A DNA stretch of 33,314 nt from Acidimicrobiia bacterium. Lineage in GTDB: Bacteria > Actinomycetota > Acidimicrobiia > IMCC26256 > PALSA-555. This document shows positions 1-6,829 of this stretch, piece after piece. The stretch is taken from NCBI GenBank assembly GCA_040881685.1, contig JBBECS010000002.1:1-33314 (forward strand), written 5' to 3'. The position numbers and the translations under genes were made by a program. Below the pieces are notes generated by a model. It was given only the letters and a program-made list of their open reading frames with translations. It was not told the DNA's origin and made no database searches. Each line of letters starts with the position of its first letter. The stretch's first letter is position 1.

Positions 1-5
1 AGCGA

Positions 6-33
6 GAGCTCCTGGCGGTCTGACCAGGAGCTC
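6..33. terminator. Inverted repeat downstream of moaA
   Basis: A perfect 10-bp inverted repeat (6-15 pairs with 24-33, 8-base loop) lies about 25 bases past the moaA stop codon. It has no T-tract on either side, so it is either an imperfect intrinsic terminator for moaA or a hairpin ending a rightward gene outside the window. Function is inferred from position only. Confidence 0.4.
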
Positions 34-58
34 GGAGCGACCCATGCGGGAGGAGGGA

Positions 59-1093
59 CTATCCGCCGATCTGGCTCATGGATCGGCGCGGGCGGATGAA
101 GTCCACGTTGCCGATGCGGTGCCCGGCCCACTTCGTGCCGACCGCTGCTTCGATCACCGCCGCGACGTCGTCATCGGTGCCGCCGCCGCGCAGAACGGGC
201 CGCATGTCGAACTCGTCCAGGGCGAAGAGACAGGATCGGAACTTGCCCTCCGCGGTGATCCGGACGCGGTCGCAGTCTCCGCAGAAGGGCTCGGTGACGC
301 TGGCGATCACGCCGATGTCGCCCCCGTCATCCGCGTAGCGAAAAACTTCGGCCGGCTCGGGGTGTGGCGTGCCGGCCGAGTGCCGTACGAGCGGAAAGAC
401 GTTGTCGATCGCGGCGAGGATCTCGCGCGCCGGCACCACCTGCTCCATCGTCCACTCGTTGGTCGCGTCGAGCGGCATGAACTCGATGAACCGGACACCG
501 ACGCCCTTGGCGCGCCCGAACGCCGCGAGGTCCACGACCTCATCGTCGTTGACGCCGCGGATCACGACGGAGTTGATCTTCACCGGGTCGAGCCCGGCGT
601 CGAGCGCGGCGTCGACACCGAGGAGGACACGATCGAGCTCGTCACGGCGCGTGAGCTCGAGGAACGTCTCGCGCCGGAGCGTGTCGAGGGAGATGTTCAC
701 CCGACGCAGACCGGCCGCGACGAGATCGTGCGCGAGCTCGGGCAGGCGTACGCCGTTCGTGGTCATCGCGAGGTCGGTCCCGAGCGGGGCGAGGAGCGCG
801 AAGAGGCGGGGCAGGTGCGCCCGCACCGTGGGCTCGCCCCCGGTCACCCGGATCGCCTCGAAGCCCCAGCGCTCCACGCAGATCCCGGCCACCCGGGCCT
901 GCTCCTCGTAGGTGAGCAGGTCGGCCCGATCCAGCCACTGCATCCCTTCCTCCGGCATGCAGTACGTGCACCGGAAGTTGCAGCGGTCCGTGATCGAGAT
1001 CCGCAGATCCTTCACCCGCCGCTGGAAGGGGTCGACGAGGGGGACGGGGTGGACCCCGGGGACAGGTTGGACGCCAGGGGGTCTGGAGGTCAT
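59..1093 (-). CDS. moaA: GTP 3',8-cyclase MoaA (molybdenum cofactor biosynthesis)
   Basis: Radical-SAM enzyme that, with MoaC, converts GTP to cyclic pyranopterin monophosphate, the first step of molybdopterin synthesis in the cytoplasm. The 344-residue protein has the N-terminal SAM cluster motif CxxxCxxC (Cys38, Cys42, Cys45). It also has the second C-terminal cluster (Cys271, Cys274, Cys288) that distinguishes MoaA from other radical-SAM proteins, and it ends in the conserved Gly-Gly. Length is normal for the family. The N-terminal 25 residues are Pro/Val-rich and variable, so the true start could be slightly internal. A TAGCCT box at 1109-1104 on the minus strand lies 10 bases upstream of the ATG, suggesting a very short or absent leader. 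moeA of the same pathway lies nearby on the same strand, separated by one divergently oriented gene. Confidence 0.97.
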   Translation of the reverse strand: MTSRPPGVQPVPGVHPVPLVDPFQRRVKDLRISITDRCNFRCTYCMPEEGMQWLDRADLLTYEEQARVAGICVERWGFEAIRVTGGEPTVRAHLPRLFALLAPLGTDLAMTTNGVRLPELAHDLVAAGLRRVNISLDTLRRETFLELTRRDELDRVLLGVDAALDAGLDPVKINSVVIRGVNDDEVVDLAAFGRAKGVGVRFIEFMPLDATNEWTMEQVVPAREILAAIDNVFPLVRHSAGTPHPEPAEVFRYADDGGDIGVIASVTEPFCGDCDRVRITAEGKFRSCLFALDEFDMRPVLRGGGTDDDVAAVIEAAVGTKWAGHRIGNVDFIRPRRSMSQIGG

Positions 1094-1103
1094 GACAGCG
1101 CTC

Positions 1104-1109
1104 AGGCTA
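1104..1109 (-). promoter_or_regulatory. Putative -10 box of moaA
   Basis: TAGCCT on the minus strand, 10 bases upstream of the moaA ATG. It fits the TANNNT pattern seen ahead of several other genes here. No convincing -35 is visible at the usual distance. Inferred. Confidence 0.4.
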
Positions 1110-1138
1110 CCCGGGGCATCCTCGGACCTCGCCAGGGG

Positions 1139-1167
1139 TTGACGATCACCACCCTAAGTGGTTAGAT
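1139..1167 (+). promoter_or_regulatory. Sigma70-type promoter for the secreted-protein gene
   Basis: TTGACG at 1139-1144, a 17-base spacer, and TTAGAT at 1162-1167 form a good housekeeping-type promoter reading rightward. Transcription would begin near 1174, leaving a leader of about 190 bases before the ATG at 1366. This is unusual beside the near-leaderless genes around it. Confidence 0.5.
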
Positions 1168-1173
1168 GAGGGA

Positions 1174-1365
1174 GCCCTGCCACAAAGAGTGGCTGGGGCG
1201 AGGACGATCGAGCCACCTGCTCGGGGAGGCGACGATCCGCCGTCTGTGTCATTTGGTCGCTAGGGACGGCGGGGAGCCAGGCGAAACCGGCCCCATCTCT
1301 GCACTGTGTGCGGAGAGTTGGGTGCCGGTTTTCTTCGTTGGACCCGAAGCAGAAAACGAGGGCTC
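1174..1365 (+). other. Long structured 5' leader, possible cis-regulatory RNA
   Basis: The predicted leader contains several local hairpins. 1175-1183 pairs with 1189-1197 (8 bp, one T-T mismatch). A GC stem of about 7 bp spans 1272-1294. A further stem with a 3-base loop spans about 1297-1314 around GCAC-TGT-GTGC. I could not match it to a known riboswitch class: the conserved blocks of the c-di-AMP, cobalamin, SAM and c-di-GMP-I classes are not recognisable. Its regulatory role is speculative. Confidence 0.3.
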
Positions 1366-1617
1366 ATGAACCGCACTCCGCTCCGCTCGCGTCGGCGCAT
1401 CGCCGGTGTCGGGCTGGCACTGGCCGTCACCGCGGGCAGCGGCGCGGCCGTCATGGCCTCCACACCCGCTGGGGCGCGTGAGGGCAGGGACGCGTCCGAC
1501 CGGGTCATCGTCTGCGAGTCAGGCGTGGTCAGTCAGGGCGACGTCGACACCTCGTCGGCGTTCGCTGTGCGCGTCGCCGCCGACACTCCGGTGCCGGCTG
1601 GGTGCCGCGAAGGCTGA
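1366..1617 (+). CDS. Small secreted protein of unknown function
   Basis: An 83-residue protein that I do not recognise. It has a basic N-terminus (residues 2-11 with five Arg), a hydrophobic stretch at about 12-32, and an Ala-x-Ala-like site near residue 37 (AGA), consistent with a Sec signal peptide. The predicted mature part of about 45 residues is hydrophilic and has exactly two cysteines, one near its start and one four residues from the end, which could form one disulfide. The ATG at 1366 is preferred over an upstream in-frame start because it begins the signal peptide and follows an A/G-rich stretch ending in GAGGG. The gene stands alone, with its own promoter candidate at 1139-1167 and hairpins downstream. 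Real as a gene with moderate confidence; function unknown. Confidence 0.6.
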   Translation: MNRTPLRSRRRIAGVGLALAVTAGSGAAVMASTPAGAREGRDASDRVIVCESGVVSQGDVDTSSAFAVRVAADTPVPAGCREG

Positions 1618-1692
1618 TCACTCTCTTCCTGGCGCCCGCGGTCCCGGCCTTCTTGGGGCGGGCCGGGGCCGGAGGGACGGGTTCGAAGCGCT

Positions 1693-1732
1693 GCGACACA
1701 GCCGGGGGCACCCAGACCCCCGGCTTTGTCGC
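1693..1732. terminator. Strong hairpin between convergent genes
   Basis: 1693-1698 plus 1700-1708 pair with 1717-1725 plus 1727-1732, giving 15 bp with one mismatch around an 8-base loop. It sits between the secreted-protein gene (+) and moeA (-), so it could terminate transcripts from both sides. It is followed on the plus strand by only a short T run. Confidence 0.5.
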
Positions 1733-1754
1733 GGGAGGGGCAAGCCCCTCCCGC
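1731..1754. terminator. Second hairpin in the same gap
   Basis: A perfect 10-bp GC-rich inverted repeat (1731-1740 with 1745-1754) with a 4-base loop, directly abutting the hairpin at 1693-1732. A third inverted repeat, 9 bp, follows at 1795-1803/1811-1819, close to the moeA stop. Together they form a hairpin cluster in a 219-base convergent gap. Confidence 0.45.
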
Positions 1755-1836
1755 GTGCCCACCCCAGCGCGACGTCATACACACTCACGGAAGTCGAGGG
1801 CCGGCCAAGTCGGCCCTCGGCGAACCACGTACGCGG

Positions 1837-3081
1837 CTAATGATCTGGCGGCGCGTCGAGGAGCATCACTCTCACCTGCTCACCTGCAGCGATGCCGACG
1901 CCGTCGGGGATCATCGCCAAGGCATTGGCTGCTGCGGTCGCGGAGAGCACGTTGCTGGCCTGGTCGCCGGTGCGACCGGCGACGTAGCCCGCCTGTTCAC
2001 GGTCGGAGCTCTGCCACCGCACGCGCACTCGGTCGAGGTGGAGCTTGCCGTCGGGCTTGCGCGTGAACGCGTGCTCCGCGCGCGCGGTGACCTCCGGTCG
2101 GAAGCGAAGCGGGTCGCCGGCGCGCTGGAGGAGCGCGGGCCGAGCGAACAGCTCGAAGCTCACGAGTGACGACACCGGGTTCCCGGGTAACCCGAACACG
2201 GGGACGCCGCGCACCACACCGAACGCGAGGGGCTTCGCGGGCTTGATCGCCACCTGGCGCCATTCGAGATGACCGAGTCGGTCGAGCGCCGCCTTCACGT
2301 AGTCGTAGTCGCCCACCGACACGCCGCCGCTCGTGAGCACGGCGTCGCAGCGATCCAACGCCTCCTCGAGCAGCGCGGTGATGCGGTCTTCGTCATCGCG
2401 CGCCACCCCGAGATCCACGGGCGCAAAGCCCGCCTCACGCGCGAGCGCCACCAGCATCGGTCGGTTCGAGTCACGGATCTGGCCCGGTGCGAGCGCCGCG
2501 CCCGCTTCAGTCAGCTCGTCACCCGTCGACAGCACACCGACCCGTGGCCGCGGGTGGGCACGCACCGAGGATGCGCCGATGCTCGCGAGCACTCCGAGGT
2601 GCGCGCCCAGGAGCCGGGTGCCGGCTGGGAACACCTCCTGGCCCCGAACGAGATCGCCGCCGGCCCGTCGGACGTGGTCGCCCACGCCGGCCTCCGCCTC
2701 GATGGCCACCTCGTCGCCGTCGGCCGTGGTCCGCTCCACCATCACCACCGCATCGGCGCCGTCCGGCATGGGTGCCCCGGTCATGATCCGGATCGCTTCA
2801 CCAGCCCCGACCGCCCGGTCCGGAGCTCGGCCAGCGGGCAGATCCCCCACCACGCGCAACCGAACCGGTGCGTTCGGCCCGGCACCGGCGGTGTCCTCCG
2901 CGCGCACGGCGTAGCCGTCCATCGCGGTGTTCGCGAACGGGGGCACGTCCTCGTCGGTGGCGACGGCCTCGGCAAGGACCAGGCCATGTGCATCCGTGAG
3001 CGGCACCTCTACGGGCTCGAGCACCGAGACCGCGGCGAGGATCTCGGCGCGCACGTCCTCGAAGGGGACGAGCGCCTTCAC
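1837..3081 (-). CDS. moeA: Molybdopterin molybdenumtransferase MoeA
   Basis: Inserts molybdate into adenylylated molybdopterin to form active molybdenum cofactor. The 414-residue protein shows the MoeA domain order: an N-terminal domain with the ANTAMDGYA motif (about residues 50-58); the MTGAPMPDGADAVVMVE block (about 100-117); the central MoCF-binding domain with SGGVSVGDYD; GLPGNPVSS; and a beta-rich C-terminal domain. Length is typical. Its ATG overlaps the galU stop codon by four bases (ATGA), so moeA is probably translated from the galU message. The same galU-moeA adjacency occurs in mycobacteria, where the ruc gene is also nearby (recalled knowledge). Confidence 0.96.
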   Translation of the reverse strand: MKALVPFEDVRAEILAAVSVLEPVEVPLTDAHGLVLAEAVATDEDVPPFANTAMDGYAVRAEDTAGAGPNAPVRLRVVGDLPAGRAPDRAVGAGEAIRIMTGAPMPDGADAVVMVERTTADGDEVAIEAEAGVGDHVRRAGGDLVRGQEVFPAGTRLLGAHLGVLASIGASSVRAHPRPRVGVLSTGDELTEAGAALAPGQIRDSNRPMLVALAREAGFAPVDLGVARDDEDRITALLEEALDRCDAVLTSGGVSVGDYDYVKAALDRLGHLEWRQVAIKPAKPLAFGVVRGVPVFGLPGNPVSSLVSFELFARPALLQRAGDPLRFRPEVTARAEHAFTRKPDGKLHLDRVRVRWQSSDREQAGYVAGRTGDQASNVLSATAAANALAMIPDGVGIAAGEQVRVMLLDAPPDH

Positions 3082-3968
3082 GCCAGTGGGCGGCGCCGCG
3101 CGATGTCGGAGAGGATCTCCGCAAGCCCCGGTCCGAGATCTGGCCGATCGAGTGCGAGCTCGATGTTGGCGCGCAGAAAGTCCAGCTTGTCGCCGACGTC
3201 GTACCGGCCTTCGGAGAACACGACGCCGTGCACGGGCTCGTCACGCATCAACACGCCGATCGCGTCGGTCAGCTGGATCTCGCCGCTCACGCCGGGCTCG
3301 GTGCGGTCGATCGCGTCGAAGATCTCGGGGGGGAGCACGTAGCGACCGATGATCGCGAGGTTGGAGGGCGCCGCGTCTGGCGCGGGCTTCTCCACCACGC
3401 CGCGCACCCGCATGAGCCCCTCGCGCACCGGATCGACGGTCGCGCAGCCGTAGGCCGAGATCTGTTCGGGAGGCACCTCCATGAGCGCGAGGACCGCACC
3501 ACCGAACTCCTCGTACGTCTCGAGCATGCGGCGGAGGAGCTGCGCATCGTCGACCATGATGTCGTCGCCGAGCAGCACGCCGAACCCCTGGTCGTCGATG
3601 TGCTCGCGGGCCACCGACACCGCGTGCCCGAGCCCGAGCGGGTCGCGCTGGCGGATGTAGTGGAGGTCGGCGAGGGCGTGCACCGCGCGGATCTCCTCCA
3701 GCAGATCGAGCTTCTTGTGCTGCTCAAGATAGAACTCGAGCTCGAAGTTGCGGTCGAAGTGGTCCTCGATCGCGTGCTTGCCTCGCCCGGTGATCACGAG
3801 CACATCCGTGAGCCCGGCGTCGACCGCCTCCTCGACCACGTACTGGATCGATGGCTTGTCGACGATCGGCAGCATCTCCTTCGGCTGGCTCTTCGTGGCG
3901 GGGAGAAAGCGAGTCCCGAGCCCCGCCGCGGGGATCACCGCCTTGGTGACAATCGGCTTCGCACTCAT
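3078..3968 (-). CDS. galU: UTP-glucose-1-phosphate uridylyltransferase GalU
   Basis: Makes UDP-glucose from UTP and glucose-1-phosphate for polysaccharide and glycolipid synthesis. The 296-residue protein carries the nucleotidyltransferase signature AAGLGTRFLPATKSQPKEML near residues 14-33, the metal-binding GDDIM stretch, and the VVEKP motif, all typical of bacterial GalU. It is first in a two-gene unit with moeA (4-base overlap). A TAGCCT box (plus-strand 3981-3976) lies exactly 7 bases before the ATG, with no Shine-Dalgarno sequence between, so the transcript is probably leaderless. The start is supported by that box and by alignment of the N-terminal motif. Confidence 0.96.
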   Translation of the reverse strand: MSAKPIVTKAVIPAAGLGTRFLPATKSQPKEMLPIVDKPSIQYVVEEAVDAGLTDVLVITGRGKHAIEDHFDRNFELEFYLEQHKKLDLLEEIRAVHALADLHYIRQRDPLGLGHAVSVAREHIDDQGFGVLLGDDIMVDDAQLLRRMLETYEEFGGAVLALMEVPPEQISAYGCATVDPVREGLMRVRGVVEKPAPDAAPSNLAIIGRYVLPPEIFDAIDRTEPGVSGEIQLTDAIGVLMRDEPVHGVVFSEGRYDVGDKLDFLRANIELALDRPDLGPGLAEILSDIARRRPLA

Positions 3969-3975
3969 GGCCCGG

Positions 3976-3981
3976 AGGCTA
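3976..3981 (-). promoter_or_regulatory. Putative leaderless -10 box of galU
   Basis: TAGCCT on the minus strand, 7 bases upstream of the galU ATG. The box lies inside the first copy of a 13-base direct repeat (3977-3989 and 3997-4009). Confidence 0.5.
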
Positions 3982-4009
3982 CCGACCGTGCACCTGGGCT
4001 ACCGACCGT
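3977..4009. repeat. 13-base direct repeat at the plsY/galU junction
   Basis: The 13-mer GGCTACCGACCGT occurs at 3977-3989 and again at 3997-4009, a 20-base period. The second copy carries the plsY stop codon (TAG on the minus strand at 4001-3999). The first overlaps the galU -10 box. It may be a small duplication or a paired binding site. Confidence 0.6.
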
Positions 4010-4649
4010 CGTCGACCGCACCGGAGGTGGAGTCGGGTTGCGCCGGATGGCCGTCGTGGGTGCTCAATCCCAGCTCTCGGCCGCGCACGACTCGCCACAG
4101 GCTTTTCAGGTGGCGAACGATGATGATACCGGCGATCACACTCACGACCGACATGTCGAGCCAGCTCGCACCGCGCGCCACGACGATCACCGTGAACATC
4201 ACGGCACACGCAACCGACGCGACCGACGCCTTGTGGAGGCCACGCGCGATCAGCACCCAGACGACGCCGGTGACGAGCATCACGAGTGGGAACGGCACCG
4301 CGAGTGCCCCCGCGCCCGTGGCCACGCCGCGCCCACCCTTGAGGTGGCGCGTGATCGGGAACACGTGGCCGAGCACCGCGGCGAGCCCGAGCACGTAGGC
4401 ACCCCGGTGGCCGTCGAATGCGGTGTCGACGACGGCACCCACTCCCGCGGCGAGCGCGCCCTTGCCGATGTCGAGGGCCAGGACGAGCAAGCCCCATTTC
4501 CATCCCATGAGGCGGAACACGTTCGAGGCGCCGGGGTTGCCCGAACCCTCGTTGTGCACGTCGATGCCGCGGCGGCGCGTCACGAGCCGCGCGCTCGGGA
4601 GTGTCCCGAGCAGATACGCGAAGGGGATGAGGAGGAGCACCTCGGGCAT
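3999..4649 (-). CDS. plsY: Acyl-phosphate:glycerol-3-phosphate acyltransferase PlsY
   Basis: Integral membrane acyltransferase making lysophosphatidic acid from acyl-phosphate and glycerol-3-phosphate, the entry step to phospholipids. The 216-residue form has the family motifs GSGNPGASNVFR (first cytoplasmic loop), GHVFPI and KGGRGVATG, set among about five hydrophobic membrane segments. The reading frame is open to an ATG at 4733, but that would add 28 polar residues and place the start inside the CIRCE operator. The ATG at 4649 begins directly before the first membrane segment, as in the family, so I chose it. It is divergent from ruc, and CIRCE lies in their shared upstream region. Confidence 0.93.
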   Translation of the reverse strand: MPEVLLLIPFAYLLGTLPSARLVTRRRGIDVHNEGSGNPGASNVFRLMGWKWGLLVLALDIGKGALAAGVGAVVDTAFDGHRGAYVLGLAAVLGHVFPITRHLKGGRGVATGAGALAVPFPLVMLVTGVVWVLIARGLHKASVASVACAVMFTVIVVARGASWLDMSVVSVIAGIIIVRHLKSLWRVVRGRELGLSTHDGHPAQPDSTSGAVDDGR

Positions 4650-4732
4650 GCGCCCGTCATTCTGCCCGCGCGGTGCCGCCTCGGCGCTCGGGCCGGCGCC
4701 GCCGCGGAGCCAGGAATCGAGATGAGGTAGCA

Positions 4733-4759
4733 TTAGCAGTCAACCTGAGCGAGTGCTAA
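4733..4759. promoter_or_regulatory. CIRCE operator (HrcA binding site)
   Basis: TTAGCAGTC, nine bases, then GAGTGCTAA. The consensus CIRCE element is TTAGCACTC-N9-GAGTGCTAA, so 17 of 18 arm positions match, with one mismatch in the left arm. It ends 28 bases before the ruc ATG. HrcA binds CIRCE to repress heat-shock genes, and Mycobacterium tuberculosis ruc (Rv0991c) is, from memory, in the HrcA regulon. The element could also affect divergent plsY. Confidence 0.9.
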
Positions 4760-4787
4760 CGCGGCACCCGCGCAGCCGGGAGCGTTC

Positions 4788-5186
4788 ATGCCGACCTACC
4801 GATACCGCTGCGGCACCTGTGGCGGGGAGCTCGAGGTGTGGCAGTCGTTCACCGAGACCCCGCTCACCACGCACGACGGCTGCGGCGGCGCCCTCGTCAA
4901 GGTGATGAGCCCGGCCGGGATCGTGCTGAAGGGCTCGGGCTTCTACAAGAACGACAGCCGCTCCAACGGCGGGCGTCGGGGCGAGAAGCGGGACTCGGGC
5001 AAGGACGCAGGCAAGAAGGACAAGGAATCCACCTCGGCGGGCAGCTCGTCGAGCTCCGACGGCGGGTCTGGTTCGAACGGCACGTCCGACACGTCCACGT
5101 CGGGTTCGACCGCCGACTCGGCCACCAGCTCCCCTGGCGCCGGGTCGTCCGGCGGATCAGGATCAGGATCAGGATCGAGCACGTAG
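4788..5186 (+). CDS. ruc: Ruc-like redox-regulated chaperone (FmdB-family zinc ribbon, disordered tail)
   Basis: The 132-residue protein has two parts. Residues 1-52 form the FmdB/Ruc zinc-ribbon domain (MPTYRYRCGTCGG at the start, KGSGFYKNDSR at the end). Residues 55-132 are Ser/Gly/Asp-rich low complexity and almost certainly disordered. M. tuberculosis Ruc is a chaperone activated by oxidation of its zinc-site cysteines, preventing aggregation and cooperating with DnaK (recalled). Gene order (galU-moeA nearby) and the CIRCE operator support orthology. Odd feature: the second zinc knuckle reads T-T-His29-D-G-Cys32, so the ligand set is Cys8, Cys11, His29, Cys32 instead of four cysteines. 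The 3' end has tandem GGATCA-type codon repeats. A GGGAG ribosome site precedes the ATG. A generic FmdB regulator is the alternative label. Confidence 0.85.
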   Translation: MPTYRYRCGTCGGELEVWQSFTETPLTTHDGCGGALVKVMSPAGIVLKGSGFYKNDSRSNGGRRGEKRDSGKDAGKKDKESTSAGSSSSSDGGSGSNGTSDTSTSGSTADSATSSPGAGSSGGSGSGSGSST

Positions 5187-5313
5187 CACCACCAGCCGCA
5201 CTCCGCGCCTCGCGCCGCCGGTAGCCTCCCTTCCCTCCCCGCAGCCTTCCCCGACTTCCCTCGCACCTCCCCGTTCCGCGGCGCGCCTCGCGCCGTTCCT
5301 CGTGGAGGTGCCC

Positions 5314-5976
5314 ATGCTCCGTCGTCCCCCGCGCGCCATCGCGCTCCGCGTCGGCGCGGTCGTCGTGGTCGTCGCGACCGCTGCGCTCGTCGCGTCCGAT
5401 CTTGCCGCGCTCCACCGCCGCGCGAACGACTTTGGCTCGCCGCGCGACGCCGTCATCGCACGTCACGACCTCCCGATCGGTGCCACGGTCGACGCGCGGG
5501 ATGTGACGACGCGCCGTGTGTACACGTCTCAGCTCCCGCCTGGGGTGTTGCGCGACGTCGATCACGCGATCGGCCGAGTCGTGACCGTGCCTGTCCTGAG
5601 AGCGGGGTTCGTGGTTCCGCGCAGCCTCGCCTCCCGAAGGCGTACCGGTCTCGACGGCGCGATCCCGGCCGGGCTGCGCGCGCTGCGCATCGTGGTCAGT
5701 GATGCCGTCGAACCTCGGGTCGGTGCCGCCGTGGATGTGATCGCCAGCTTCGAGGACGACCCCTTCGACGCCGGATCAGAGTCGTTGGTCGGGTCGGCGA
5801 CAGTCATCGCCCACGGCGTGCTCGTGCTCGGTACCGACGCCGCGACGTCGAGTGACGGAGGTCCGGCACGCGCCGTCACGTTGCTGGTCTCACCCCGCGA
5901 GGCCCGTGATCTGGTCCATGCGGCGACGCACGGATTCGTCACGATCTCACTCGTCCCACCCGAAGACGCGCGCTGA
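5314..5976 (+). CDS. SAF-domain protein related to CpaB/RcpC
   Basis: A 220-residue protein with a basic N-terminus, one membrane segment (about residues 11-30), then an SAF domain (about 45-108). The C-terminal region (about 115-215) resembles the RcpC/CpaB part of Flp-pilus assembly proteins (PAGLRALRIVVSDAVEPRVGAAVDVIA). CpaB helps organise the secretin in Gram-negatives; in actinobacteria similar proteins are often annotated only as SAF-domain proteins. No other Flp pilus genes are present, so a pilus role is not supported here. The ATG at 5314 is preferred to an upstream GTG at 5302 because GGAGG at 5304-5308 sits 5 bases before it. It follows ruc by 127 bases on the same strand. Confidence 0.75.
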   Translation: MLRRPPRAIALRVGAVVVVVATAALVASDLAALHRRANDFGSPRDAVIARHDLPIGATVDARDVTTRRVYTSQLPPGVLRDVDHAIGRVVTVPVLRAGFVVPRSLASRRRTGLDGAIPAGLRALRIVVSDAVEPRVGAAVDVIASFEDDPFDAGSESLVGSATVIAHGVLVLGTDAATSSDGGPARAVTLLVSPREARDLVHAATHGFVTISLVPPEDAR

Positions 5977-5983
5977 CGACGCG

Positions 5984-5989
5984 TACTGT
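5984..5989 (+). promoter_or_regulatory. Putative leaderless -10 box of uppP
   Basis: TACTGT with exactly 6 bases before the GTG start at 5996 and no Shine-Dalgarno sequence. Same arrangement as at 10298 and 22902. Confidence 0.5.
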
Positions 5990-5995
5990 GTCCGG

Positions 5996-6829
5996 GTGCC
6001 GGTCCTGCATGCGATCGTCCTCGGCATCGTCCAGGGGCTCTCCGAGTTCCTGCCGATCTCGTCCAGCGGGCACCTCATCCTCGTGCCCGAGCTGTTCAAC
6101 TGGAACGAGCTCGCCAACCATCCTCAGCTGAACAAGACGTTCGACGTTGCGTTGCACATCGGAACCCTGGTGGCCGCGCTCTGGTACTTCCGGCGCGACC
6201 TCGGGCGCTACGCGGTCGCAGGGATCCAGAGCATCCGTACCAGGAGCGTTCGTTCCACCGACGAACGCCTCGCGTGGCTCCTCCTGCTGTCCGCGGTGCC
6301 GGGCGCCATCGTCGGCGCGCTGCTCAGCAGCACGATCGACGAGGAACTCGGTGATCCGGTGCTCATCGGAGCCATGCTCGTGGTGTTCGGGGTGGTGCTC
6401 TGGTTCGCAGACCGGCTCTCGGGCACGCGCGCACCCGATGAGTTCCGCACTCGCGACGCGATCGTCATGGGGATCGCACAGGCTGCGGCGCTCCAACCCG
6501 GCGTCTCGCGCTCAGGGGTCACGATGTCGGTCGGCCGTTGGCTCCACTTCGACCGCGAAGCCGCCGCACGTCTGTCGTTCTTGATGAGCATCCCGATCAT
6601 CGCGGGCGCTGCGCTCTACAAGGCCCTGGAAGTGGCGACGGGGCGGGGTATCCCCGACGGGTTCGTCGAGCCGATGGTGTGGGGCACGATCGCATCGGGC
6701 ATCGCCGGCTTTGTGGCGATCGCTGGCCTGCTCCGCCTGCTCACCCACCGCTCGTTCCTGCCGTTCGTCGTCTACCGGATCCTCTTCGGCGTGGGCGTGA
6801 TCGTCGTGTTCGCGACCGGCGTCCGGTGA
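5996..6829 (+). CDS. uppP: Undecaprenyl-diphosphatase UppP (BacA)
   Basis: Membrane phosphatase that recycles undecaprenyl pyrophosphate to the monophosphate carrier used for peptidoglycan and other envelope polymers; overproduction gives bacitracin tolerance in other bacteria. The 277-residue protein has the signature QGLSEFLPISSSGH at residues 13-26 (catalytic Glu17 and His26 by family analogy) and the second motif PGVSRSGVT near residue 165, with about eight hydrophobic segments. The start is GTG at 5996: the family N-terminus begins just there. The stop overlaps the next gene by four bases (GTGA). Confidence 0.96.
   Translation: MPVLHAIVLGIVQGLSEFLPISSSGHLILVPELFNWNELANHPQLNKTFDVALHIGTLVAALWYFRRDLGRYAVAGIQSIRTRSVRSTDERLAWLLLLSAVPGAIVGALLSSTIDEELGDPVLIGAMLVVFGVVLWFADRLSGTRAPDEFRTRDAIVMGIAQAAALQPGVSRSGVTMSVGRWLHFDREAAARLSFLMSIPIIAGAALYKALEVATGRGIPDGFVEPMVWGTIASGIAGFVAIAGLLRLLTHRSFLPFVVYRILFGVGVIVVFATGVR

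Noticed and set aside
1174-1365. Known riboswitch (c-di-AMP, cobalamin, SAM, c-di-GMP)
   Set aside because: A GGGGAGCCA string recalls the c-di-AMP class, but its other conserved blocks, such as the CAGCTAACC region, are missing; the other classes also lack their signatures.
3228-4730. 500-codon open frame antisense to galU and plsY
   Set aside because: High GC leaves antisense frames open. The translation is His/Arg/Glu-rich with no family motif, whereas galU and plsY on the other strand have complete motifs.
4650-4733. N-terminal extension of PlsY to the ATG at 4733
   Set aside because: It would place the start codon within the CIRCE operator and add a polar stretch absent from the family.
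5302-5313. GTG start for the SAF-domain gene
   Set aside because: The GGAGG ribosome site overlaps this codon and is correctly spaced for the ATG at 5314.
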